DNA of 64,000 nt. It comes from Thermoanaerobaculum sp964488355 (lineage in GTDB: Bacteria; Acidobacteriota; Thermoanaerobaculia; Thermoanaerobaculales; Thermoanaerobaculaceae). This document shows, piece by piece, positions 16,298 to 23,088 of the stretch; within the stretch, counting starts at the first letter, position 1, and each line of letters starts with the position of its first letter. Both the position numbers and the translations under genes were made by a program. Location: NCBI GenBank assembly GCA_964488355.1, contig CAZAUJ010000011.1, forward strand, positions 1-64,000. The letters run 5' to 3'. The notes beneath the pieces are model-generated. The model was not told the origin of the DNA. It saw nothing but the letters and a program-made list of their open reading frames with translations, and ran no database searches.

Positions 16298-17019
16298 GTG
16301 GAGAAGCCGGGGGCCTTGGCCCAGGTGGCCCAGACGGCGCTCGCCATCTGCCACTACGCCCCCGACGGCAGCGACCAGGCGGATGGCTGCGTGCAGGCCT
16401 GCTACCAGTGCCTTTTGAGCTACACAAACCAGCTAGAAGCAACTTCCTGGACCTCCGGGTCATTCGCCAGCTGCTGCTGCAGCTCAGCCAATGCCTGGTG
16501 CGGCCGCGTAGCCAATGGCGCAGCTACCAGGAACAGCTGGCGCATTTGCTTTCGCGCACCCGGTCGCCCTTCGAGCAGCAGTTCTTGAATTTTTTGGCAG
16601 AACAGGGCTTGCGCCTGCCCGATGAGGCGCAAAAATCCATCTCGGAACCTCGGTGCATTGCCGATTTCTTTTACGCCCCCAACGGCCTCATTTTTTGCGA
16701 CGGGCCGGTGCATAATCAGGCCCGACAAGAAAGCTTGGACTCGCGTCAGCGCGGCGCGCTGCTGGTCCAGGGCTACCGGGTGATCGTGATCCGTTGGGAC
16801 CAGCCCCTTGCAGACCAAGTGGAGGCTTATCCGGAGGTTTTCGGCAAGGCCAGGGGCCCGTGCCCACCCTGCTCAGCCTCCGCGGGCCGTTCGCTGCCCG
16901 GCCGGTCTTGGGAAAGCCCTCAGGTTTGGCTGCCTTGTGCGCTCTGCGCAACGCCGCCCGCGCTGGGCAGCCCGCCGGCCACCGCTGGAGGTAGCTTTGG
17001 CGCTGGTCAGCGACCCTGA
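16298..17019 (+). pseudogene. Remnant of a DEAD/DEAH helicase C-terminus (DUF1998 plus nuclease-like tail)
   Basis: Two adjacent frames carry consecutive pieces of one protein family. Frame 16298 encodes ALAICHYAPDGSDQADGC and VQACYQCLLSYTNQLE, the cysteine-rich zinc-binding block of DUF1998 helicases. After a one-base shift near 16434-16445 the next frame continues NFLDLRVIRQLLLQL and then a DUF559/Vsr-like PD-(D/E)XK region with PRCIADFFYAPNGLIFCDG and GYRVIVIRWDQPL. Nothing of the helicase motor is present upstream, so the gene is truncated as well as frameshifted. Its end runs into the convergent elbB gene. Confidence 0.7.
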
Positions 17020-17678
17020 GCGAGGGCGAGGACCTCGGCCACGAGCTTTTCGATGCCGGCAGCCGCTTGGGCGATGGATTGGGCGAGCATGTACGCCGGG
17101 GTGGTGACCAGCTTGTGCTCCCGGTCCACCACCACCCCCTCCACGCCGCAATTCTCGTGGCAGGCGCCCATTTTTTCCAGCGCGGCAGCGGTGTCCCGGT
17201 CGGTGCCAATGGTGAGCCTGGGATGCTCTTGCCCCAGAAGCTTGGCCACCAATGCCGGGGCAATGCAAATGGCGCCGATGGGCTTGCCGGCCGCATGCAC
17301 CGCCCGCAGCAGCCGCGCCACCTCGGGGTGGACGCTGCAGTCGGCCCCCTTCAAAGCGAAGTCGCAGAGGTTCTTGGCGGCACCAAAGCCGCCGGGGAGG
17401 ATGAGGGCATCCACCTCCTCGGCCTGCACCGTCGCCAGGTCACGGATCTTGCCGCGGGCAATGCGCGCCGCTTCCACCAGCACGTTGCGCCGCTCGCCAG
17501 CTACCACCTCGCCGGTGAGGTGGTTGATGACGTGCAGCTGGTCCGCGTTGGGCGCCATGCAGAGGATTTCCGCGCCGGCGCGGTCTAAAGCGAGCAAGGT
17601 GATGACCGCCTCGTGGATTTCTGCGCCGTCGTAGACGCCGCAGCCGGAAAGCAGTACGCCCGCTCGCGTCTTCGCCAT
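17007..17678 (-). CDS. elbB: ElbB-type DJ-1/PfpI family protein (glyoxalase-like)
   Basis: A 223-residue class I glutamine amidotransferase-like protein. It opens AGVLLSGCGVYDGAEIHEAV and has the ILPGGFGAAKNL loop and the nucleophile-elbow cysteine in GAICIAPALVAKLL, all typical of ElbB. The E. coli homologue has glyoxalase activity and was linked genetically to isoprenoid synthesis; the physiological substrate is uncertain. ATG 17678 follows GAGGAGG. It lies 21 bases after the small exported protein gene and is likely the last gene of that operon. Confidence 0.9.
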   Translation of the reverse strand: MAKTRAGVLLSGCGVYDGAEIHEAVITLLALDRAGAEILCMAPNADQLHVINHLTGEVVAGERRNVLVEAARIARGKIRDLATVQAEEVDALILPGGFGAAKNLCDFALKGADCSVHPEVARLLRAVHAAGKPIGAICIAPALVAKLLGQEHPRLTIGTDRDTAAALEKMGACHENCGVEGVVVDREHKLVTTPAYMLAQSIAQAAAGIEKLVAEVLALAQGR

Positions 17679-17699
17679 AACCCACCTCCTCGGGGTATT

Positions 17700-18605
17700 T
17701 TAGCTGCCCTCCGCCACCACCAGCAGCTGCATGCCCTGGCGAAAGAGGTGATGCACGCGGCGAGCGTCTTCCGTGGCCAGCACCAGCACCAGGCCCGGCG
17801 GCTCGCGGGGCGGCTCCTGGCGGTGGAAGAGAAAGGCCCAGCCCTCGCGCACCGCTTCGGCAAAGCGAGCGACGAGGCTGCGAGCTGGGGGGTTGTCAGT
17901 GACCCACAGCAGCAGCCCCCCCTCCAGCTCCACGCGGTAGCGGCTGGGGGTTTGCGGAGGTGGGGTGGGGCTGGGTTGGCCGGCGCGGGGAGTGGGCGTG
18001 GGCGTGGGTTCCGGCTCCTCCTCATCAGCGCGGTGGGCAGGCCGCAGGCTTTTAGGGGCAATCACCTCCCGATCGNNNNNNNNNNNNNNNNNNNNNNNNN
18101 NNNNNNNNNNNNNNNNNNNNNNNNNNNNNNNNNNNNNNNNNNNNNNNNNNNNNNNNNNNNNNNNNNNNNNNNNNNATAAGGCAGGTGTTCTTGCCGATCC
18201 AACCGAGCCCCGCCCGCTGGGCCAACTCCTCTCATCAGCGCGGTGGGCAGGCCGCAGGCTTTTAGGGGCAATCACCTCCCGATCGGTGTCCCCCGGGCCC
18301 ATGGCCACCAGCCAAAGGCTGGGTACTGGCAGCGGTAGGGGGTGGGGACGCAGGTAGAAGGCTTGGCGTGCCGCACTCTCGATGGCCTGCACGGGCACCT
18401 GGTCCAGCACCATTCCTCGGGCTTTGATTTCCAGCTGGCGGTGGTCCAAATCCAGCTTGAGGTAAACGTCCGGCTTTTTCGCCAGCGACGCTTCCAGCTC
18501 CAAGCCGGCCACCCTGGTCGGGGTGAGGGGCGGCTCGCCGGCCAGCGCTAGGCTAGTAAAGATAGACGCGAGTGCCCAAAGGCACGTTGCGGTACAGGAA
18601 CTCAA
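17700..18605 (-). CDS. Exported protein of unknown function, interrupted by scaffold gap
   Basis: I do not recognise the family. The N-terminus WALASIFTSLALAGEP looks like a signal peptide. A charged beta-rich region follows, then a Pro/Thr/Glu linker (EPTPTPTPR) and a C-terminal domain ending LLVVAEGS. TTG 18605 is supported by AGGAG 8 bases upstream and overlaps the L,D-transpeptidase gene by 53 bases. The inserted 210 bases at 18076-18285 (100 N plus two copied 55-mers) are probably artificial; they are a multiple of three, so the frame stays open. Removing them joins GDTDREVIAPKSLRP directly to the linker and gives about 231 residues. Confidence 0.6.
   Translation of the reverse strand: MSSCTATCLWALASIFTSLALAGEPPLTPTRVAGLELEASLAKKPDVYLKLDLDHRQLEIKARGMVLDQVPVQAIESAARQAFYLRPHPLPLPVPSLWLVAMGPGDTDREVIAPKSLRPAHRADERSWPSGRGSVGSARTPALXXXXXXXXXXXXXXXXXXXXXXXXXXXXXXXXXXDREVIAPKSLRPAHRADEEEPEPTPTPTPRAGQPSPTPPPQTPSRYRVELEGGLLLWVTDNPPARSLVARFAEAVREGWAFLFHRQEPPREPPGLVLVLATEDARRVHHLFRQGMQLLVVAEGS
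18021..18075. repeat. 55-bp direct repeat, left copy (assembly artefact)
   Basis: These 55 bases are identical to 18231-18285. They immediately precede the run of N. The repeat length equals a common de Bruijn k-mer size. Confidence 0.9.
18076..18175. other. Scaffold gap of 100 N
   Basis: Exactly 100 undetermined bases, the conventional length for a gap of unknown size. Confidence 0.99.
18176..18230. repeat. 55-bp copy of part of queG (assembly artefact)
   Basis: These 55 bases are identical in the same orientation to 21674-21728 inside queG. Nothing in the surrounding gene explains this, and the copy ends exactly where the second 55-bp repeat starts. Confidence 0.9.
18231..18285. repeat. 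55-bp direct repeat, right copy (assembly artefact)
   Basis: Identical to 18021-18075. The real chromosome probably runs straight from 18075 to 18286. Confidence 0.9.
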
Positions 18606-19242
18606 GGTCCTCGTCTCCTAACCGTATGCAGCCATGGGTGACGCGGCGGCCCAAGAGGGTTTTGAACAGGGTCCCGTGAATGATGTAGCCGTCGCCCATG
18701 TACAACCCGTAATCGCCCAGGGAGTAGGGATCTACCCGCTCCGCCGGGTCCTTGGGGGGTTCCTCGCCTTCCTCGATAAAGGCCCAGTCGGGCTTGATCC
18801 ACACCGGGTTTTTTTGTTTGCGCTCGATCACCCGCTCACCCAGGGGCGTGTCGAACACCCATTTTTTCTTGTTGCGCGGGTCAATGAGGACGATGCCGGT
18901 GCCGGTGGAGCAGAGGGCCTCGCGCAGGACTTTGCCATCCTGCACCACCCGCAGGCGGTTGCGGTAGGTGTCCACCACGATGAAAAGCCCTTCGGGCTTG
19001 GCCCGCTCCAGCGCGGCTTTGGCCCTGGCGGCGCGGGCCTCCAGCTTGGTAGCGGGAAGCTGGGCCAGCTCAGCGTGGCTCACTGCCACCAACGGCATGA
19101 GGGTCAAGGGGTTGCCCAGGCGAGCCAGCACCACCAGGCTGCCGGTGGCTACCACTAGGGCCACAGCCAGCCCTACCCCAGCTTGCTTCCACGCGCTAGG
19201 TTTGGAGGGTGGACTGGGGAACAGCTCAGCGTTCCCATTCAT
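18553..19242 (-). CDS. L,D-transpeptidase (YkuD), membrane-anchored
   Basis: A 229-residue periplasmic enzyme predicted to form 3-3 peptidoglycan crosslinks or attach proteins to peptidoglycan. One N-terminal membrane segment (about residues 20-41) anchors it. The YkuD domain begins near residue 85 (FIVVDTYRNRLRVVQDG), and the catalytic block is IIHGT then RVTHGCIRLGDEDLEFLY, with the nucleophilic Cys and the His. ATG 19242 overlaps the preceding L,D-transpeptidase gene by 17 bases. Full-length catalytic domain. Confidence 0.92.
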   Translation of the reverse strand: MNGNAELFPSPPSKPSAWKQAGVGLAVALVVATGSLVVLARLGNPLTLMPLVAVSHAELAQLPATKLEARAARAKAALERAKPEGLFIVVDTYRNRLRVVQDGKVLREALCSTGTGIVLIDPRNKKKWVFDTPLGERVIERKQKNPVWIKPDWAFIEEGEEPPKDPAERVDPYSLGDYGLYMGDGYIIHGTLFKTLLGRRVTHGCIRLGDEDLEFLYRNVPLGTRVYLY

Positions 19243-20335
19243 AGGTACCCACGATGGTCACAGGCGTCCCTACCTGCGCCCAAGTATAGACCTTGTTCAT
19301 ATCGCTGTTGCGCAAGGCCACGCAGCCGTCGGTCCAATCGCGCCCCTCCCCGCCGTCGCCATGGATCTCGATGAGGCTGCCGATGCCAGCTCGCCAGGGA
19401 ATCTTACCCTGCCTTTTGGCTTGGAAAAACCGCAGGCGGTCCTCCTCGTTGGGGTAGTTGATGAGCAGGGCCTTGTAGTACTTGGTGGCTGACCCTTGTT
19501 TTTTTTGCACCACGTGGTAGCGACCTTCGGGGGTAGCCCGGTCCCCGGCGTGCTGTTTGGGGCGCAGGCCGTTGGCCCCCAGCTCGGCAGGAAAGCTGGC
19601 TAAAGGCTCCCCGCCGCGATAAACGGTCAGACGGCGGCGCAGCTTGTCCACGATGATGACCACGATGCCCTCTTCCCGCGACTGCTGCAGGGTCTGCTCC
19701 ACCCAAAGGCGCCACTGGCGTCGCAGGGTGGGGTCGCCAAAGCGGGAATGGAGACTGGTAAAGCCCGCATGAACCACCCCCGTATCGGTGAGGGCGGCGC
19801 GCAAGAGCTCGGCCGCCTGGGGCCATTGGCCAAGCTTGGCCAGGGCCTGGGCTCGGACAATGGCACCGCTGGCGCGCCGGAAGGCCGCCGCCTCCCTCCT
19901 GCCCATGCCCGTCTCCTCCAGCTCCTGCCGCGCACGGGAGAGCTCGTTTTGCGCCCGAACCAGGAGCTGCCGGACCTGCTGTTGGGATGCCGCTTCCCGC
20001 GCTCGCTGGCGCCGAAGGTTTTCGCTGGCGAACCGCAGCAGCCGCAGCCAGAGGGCCTCGGTACGGCCCGGTGTGTAATCCCAGAAAGGCGCGTTTGCCT
20101 CGAAGGCGGTAGCCGCTTCCGCATCGGCCACCATGCGTTCCAAGAGCCGGGCGGTCTTGGGGTCGTGCCTGCGCAGCTCGCCGATGGCGCGCTGAGCCGC
20201 TTCCCGAGCCGGGCTCACCGCCGGCGGGAGGGGCCGGGTCCCACATCCCACGGCCACAAAGAGCAGCAAAGCAAGAAGCCGGCGGCTTGATTTGGCCGCC
20301 GGCTCCCGCAAACACCCTGCTACAGCCTTCAGCAC
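19226..20335 (-). CDS. L,D-transpeptidase lipoprotein with helical N-domain
   Basis: About 369 residues. A signal sequence with lipobox-like LFVAVGC precedes an all-helical, Arg/Ala/Glu-rich region (residues about 45-220). The C-terminal YkuD domain begins IVVIIVDKLRRRLTVYRGG and has the active site IEIHGDGGE and DWTDGCVALRNSDM. The start is uncertain. GTG 20335 overlaps the lipoprotein stop but lacks a Shine-Dalgarno, and TTG 20311 is an alternative after AGGGTG. A strong GC hairpin lies within the first codons. It is followed by the second transpeptidase gene with a 17-base overlap. Confidence 0.85.
   Translation of the reverse strand: MLKAVAGCLREPAAKSSRRLLALLLFVAVGCGTRPLPPAVSPAREAAQRAIGELRRHDPKTARLLERMVADAEAATAFEANAPFWDYTPGRTEALWLRLLRFASENLRRQRAREAASQQQVRQLLVRAQNELSRARQELEETGMGRREAAAFRRASGAIVRAQALAKLGQWPQAAELLRAALTDTGVVHAGFTSLHSRFGDPTLRRQWRLWVEQTLQQSREEGIVVIIVDKLRRRLTVYRGGEPLASFPAELGANGLRPKQHAGDRATPEGRYHVVQKKQGSATKYYKALLINYPNEEDRLRFFQAKRQGKIPWRAGIGSLIEIHGDGGEGRDWTDGCVALRNSDMNKVYTWAQVGTPVTIVGTYEWER
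20278..20303 (-). terminator. Terminator-like hairpin after the helical lipoprotein gene
   Basis: A perfect 9-bp all-G/C stem, GCCGGCGGC with GCCGCCGGC, surrounds an 8-base loop. On the minus strand it is followed by a T-rich run, TTCTTGCTTTGC. It begins about 25 bases after the lipoprotein stop, but lies inside the signal-peptide codons of the downstream transpeptidase gene, so it would act as an attenuator rather than an operon end. Confidence 0.55.
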
Positions 20336-20937
20336 TTGATCTTGGTCTTGGCGTTGGCCAACTCGGTGGCAATGGTATCGATTTGGCCCTTGAGGCTCTC
20401 GGCCTGCGCCTTGGCGCCAAAGAAGTCCTCGCGGTTGAAGGCATCTTCCAGGCCGTTCACCTGGGTCGCCAAGCCGTCCAAGTTGCCCTTTTGCGCTTCC
20501 AAGTCCTTCTTCAGGTCCTTGGGCTTGCGGCGGCACTTCTCCAGCGCAGCCAGCGCCTCTTGAGCGGCGGTCAAGGAAGCCTTGGCCGCGTCAATGGCAG
20601 CACGGGCCTCGTTCTTGGCCTTCTCCTTGCCGGCAATTCCCGCTTCCTTGGCTGCATTGGCGGCGGCGGTGGCATCGGCAATGAGCTGCTTGGCCTTGGT
20701 GTAGGAGCGGAACAGAGCGAACTTAGCGTTCTGCGCTTCCACCTCCGCATTGGCCGCGTTCACTGCCTGCTGCGCCTTGTCCCAATCGGCCGGGGCGTAC
20801 TTGGGCGCTTCCGCCTGCTCCGCAGCCTGCATGGCCGCCTTCATGCCGTCCAGCTCCTGCTGCGGCGGCTTGGCGCACCCAACGGCCAAAAACGCCACCA
20901 CCAACACCAACAACCCAACCATCGTGTTCTTACGCAT
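20329..20937 (-). CDS. Alanine-rich helical lipoprotein
   Basis: A 202-residue exported lipoprotein: MRKNTMVGLLVLVVAFLAVGC supplies a basic n-region, hydrophobic core and lipobox. The mature part is almost entirely helical and Ala/Lys/Glu-rich with heptad-like spacing, resembling DUF4398-type coiled-coil lipoproteins. It ends KTKIKC with a penultimate lysine. ATG 20937 has GGAGAGGAG upstream and a good promoter. Two L,D-transpeptidase genes follow, so covalent attachment to peptidoglycan, as for Braun lipoprotein, is possible but inferred. Confidence 0.75.
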   Translation of the reverse strand: MRKNTMVGLLVLVVAFLAVGCAKPPQQELDGMKAAMQAAEQAEAPKYAPADWDKAQQAVNAANAEVEAQNAKFALFRSYTKAKQLIADATAAANAAKEAGIAGKEKAKNEARAAIDAAKASLTAAQEALAALEKCRRKPKDLKKDLEAQKGNLDGLATQVNGLEDAFNREDFFGAKAQAESLKGQIDTIATELANAKTKIKC

Positions 20938-21000
20938 CTTCTCCTCTCCTTTCCACCCCCTTGTGGGAGGGCGCGCACCGTGTCCTGGTGCCGGGGGCAA

Positions 21001-21029
21001 AGTTTAAACCCTCTCCCTGTTCTTTGCAA
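21001..21029 (-). promoter_or_regulatory. Sigma70-type promoter of the lipoprotein/L,D-transpeptidase operon
   Basis: On the minus strand TTGCAA (21029-21024) and TAAACT (21006-21001) are separated by 17 bases. The predicted leader to ATG 20937 is about 57 bases. Confidence 0.65.
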
Positions 21030-21174
21030 GGGGTTCGGGGCTGTGCTCTCCAAGCGGACGAGCGAAGGCGCCGAGGTCAGGACGAGGGGCCCTGGTCCCC
21101 AAAGCAGTCTCGCCTGGGGAAAACCCACACATCCCCACCCCCATTGCTTCGCGGGCTTTGAGGCGCCTGTTGGG

Positions 21175-22134
21175 TCAGGGTGTTGGGTCAACACCCGCTG
21201 GCGAACGCGCCGGCGGGCTGGCGCGCAGTGCGCGCAAGTTGCGCTGCAGGCGCGCAAAGGTAAGCCGCCGAAGGGGCGTGCCTTCGGTCAGCCGCTGCCA
21301 ATCTTCCGATTTCAGTTGCGCCAGCTGCGCCAAGGGAAAGCTGGCCAACTGCCCGCGGGTGGACAAGAGGGGGTTCACGCGGGGAGGCGCGTGGCGGTTC
21401 CAAGGGCAGCAGGTTTGGCAAAGATCGCAGCCGAAAAGGTACGAGGCAAGAGCCGGGGGCTTGTCCCCGGGAAACTCGCTTTTGTGCTCGATGGTGAGGT
21501 AGGAAATGCACCGGCGGGCATCCAGCTGGTACGGGCCGCGGAAGGCTTGGGTGGGGCAGGCAGCAAGACACGCAGTGCAGCGGCCGCAGTGGTCCGTTTC
21601 CGGTTGGTCGGGCGGCAGCTCGAGGGTGGTGAGCAGCTCGCCCAAAAGCAGCTCGGAGCCCAAGTAGCGGTTGATAAGGCAGGTGTTCTTGCCGATCCAA
21701 CCGAGCCCCGCCCGCTGGGCCAACTCCTTTTCCAAAAGGGGGGCCGAGTCCACCACCACGCGGAAGCGCGCCTCGGGGGTCAGGCTCACCAGGTAACGGC
21801 CCAGTTGCAAGAGTTTTTTGCGCAGCAGGCGGTGGTAGTCGCGGCGGCGGGCGTAGCGAGCCACCCGCCCATGGCCTTTGGGCACGGGCGGGTCAGGGGG
21901 GTCGTGGACAGCCACCGCCACACACACCACCGACCGAGCCCCGGGCAGCAGGCTCTGCGGCTGCCCCCGCAGGGCAGCGGTGTGTGCCATGTAGGCCATT
22001 TCCCCATGACAGCCAAGGGCAACCCACGCTGCCAGGTGGCGCTGGCCCTCCAGGGGATCGGCGGTGGTGATGCCCACCAGGTCGAAGCCCAGCTGGTGGA
22101 GGGCGTAGTCCTTGAGTTTTTGCGCCAGCTCCAT
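21175..22134 (-). CDS. queG: Epoxyqueuosine reductase
   Basis: Cobalamin- and iron-sulphur-dependent enzyme for the last step of queuosine synthesis in tRNA. The 319-residue protein has the catalytic-Asp segment VVDSAPLLEKELAQRAGLG, then WIGKNTCLI, and two 4Fe-4S motifs, CGRCTACLAACPTQAF and GCDLCQTCCPWN. The C-terminus is short and lacks the HEAT-repeat extension of longer homologues. ATG 22134 follows GGGGGA. It is divergent from the exported-protein gene at 22164. Bases 21674-21728 recur as a copy beside the scaffold gap. Confidence 0.95.
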   Translation of the reverse strand: MELAQKLKDYALHQLGFDLVGITTADPLEGQRHLAAWVALGCHGEMAYMAHTAALRGQPQSLLPGARSVVCVAVAVHDPPDPPVPKGHGRVARYARRRDYHRLLRKKLLQLGRYLVSLTPEARFRVVVDSAPLLEKELAQRAGLGWIGKNTCLINRYLGSELLLGELLTTLELPPDQPETDHCGRCTACLAACPTQAFRGPYQLDARRCISYLTIEHKSEFPGDKPPALASYLFGCDLCQTCCPWNRHAPPRVNPLLSTRGQLASFPLAQLAQLKSEDWQRLTEGTPLRRLTFARLQRNLRALRASPPARSPAGVDPTP

Positions 22135-22151
22135 TTTCCCCCGCAACCCTT

Positions 22152-22157
22152 TAGGAT
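22152..22157 (+). promoter_or_regulatory. Candidate -10 element for the 22164 gene (leaderless)
   Basis: TAGGAT ends 6 bases before the ATG, the same spacing seen before other first genes in the window. Confidence 0.4.
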
Positions 22158-22163
22158 AAGGCC

Positions 22164-23075
22164 ATGGTTACTCTCTTAGGGCTGGTAGTGGTGGTGGCGC
22201 AGGGGGCGACGCTCTGGCGCCTGGAGCTTCCCACCGGGCGCTCCTTGGGTTCGGTGAGCTTGCCGGCGCCGCCTCTTGCGCTGATGGCCGCCCCCGATGG
22301 GGCGGTTTTCGCGCCCTTGGCACAGCAGGACGCCACGGCGGTGGTGCTGCCCCAGGGCACGCTCGTGCAACTGGCGGGGCGCCTGGCGCCGCTTTTTTTC
22401 CGCGAGCCGGATCGCTTTTACGCCCTTTTGCCCCAAAGCCTGGAGGTGCTGTCGTACCCCGAACGTGTAAGGGTGGCTTCCTGGCCCTTTCCGCAGGCGC
22501 TCCAGGCCACCCACGCCGCCTGCCTGGAGGATGGCCAAGCGGTGGCTTTCTTCGCGGGGGGGGGCCGCGTGCAGGTAGCGGTGGTTTTCCCCTTCCAGGA
22601 AGGGCGGGTGCTGTTGCTGGAGCCGCCCCTGCCCACCGGCCCAGGTTGGGTGGCCCTTTCGCCCGGCTTTCTCGCCGCCGGCAGCGGGCAAACGCTGTGG
22701 CTGGCGCCATTGGGCGAACGCCAGGGCGTGACCGTGCCTTTGGCTGGCGAGCTGCGCGGGCTGGTTTGGGGGGCGGAGGGGCGTTTCCTTTACGTTTTGG
22801 TGGAAGCCACCGGCAGCCAGCTGTTGCGCCTCAAGCCGCCCAAGCGAATGGGCAAGCAGCCCTCCCTTGACCACCTTTGGCAGGGATCAGGTCAGCCGCA
22901 GGCCCTGGCCACCAGCGCGGCGGGCCTGGTGGTGCTGGACAGCGAGGGGGTGAGCCTGGTGAGCTTGCGCGGCAAGCTCCTGGGGCGGGCAAAGCTGGAA
23001 GGCGGCCGGCTGCTGGCCGCGCTGCCGGAGCGCCCCACCTTCGGTGGGGTGCCTTGGAGCGACCAGGCGCCCTAA
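22164..23075 (+). CDS. Exported protein of unknown function, beta-rich
   Basis: I do not recognise the family. The 303 residues begin with a short hydrophobic stretch (LLGLVVVVAQG) that may be a signal peptide. The remainder is rich in short beta strands with repeated turns, such as AAPDGAVFAP, LALSPGFLAAGSG-like and LDSEGVSLVSL, which suggests a beta-propeller. It stands alone, divergent from queG and convergent with pbpC 13 bases beyond its stop. High Gly, Leu and Val content; no catalytic motif seen. Confidence 0.65.
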   Translation: MVTLLGLVVVVAQGATLWRLELPTGRSLGSVSLPAPPLALMAAPDGAVFAPLAQQDATAVVLPQGTLVQLAGRLAPLFFREPDRFYALLPQSLEVLSYPERVRVASWPFPQALQATHAACLEDGQAVAFFAGGGRVQVAVVFPFQEGRVLLLEPPLPTGPGWVALSPGFLAAGSGQTLWLAPLGERQGVTVPLAGELRGLVWGAEGRFLYVLVEATGSQLLRLKPPKRMGKQPSLDHLWQGSGQPQALATSAAGLVVLDSEGVSLVSLRGKLLGRAKLEGGRLLAALPERPTFGGVPWSDQAP

Positions 23076-23088
23076 GCCTGGTAGGTGG

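Noticed and set aside
18176..18230. Second partial queG copy as a real duplication
   Set aside because: It is exactly 55 bp, identical, and abuts both the N run and another 55-bp exact copy, which points to assembly rather than biology.
20938..21174. Possible RNA gene in the spacer upstream of the helical lipoprotein
   Set aside because: I see a promoter and short GC-rich hairpins but no tRNA cloverleaf or recognisable ncRNA core.
20287..22179. 630-codon plus-strand open frame
   Set aside because: It runs antisense across the lipoprotein, promoter region and queG, and its Leu/Gly/Gln-rich translation matches no family.
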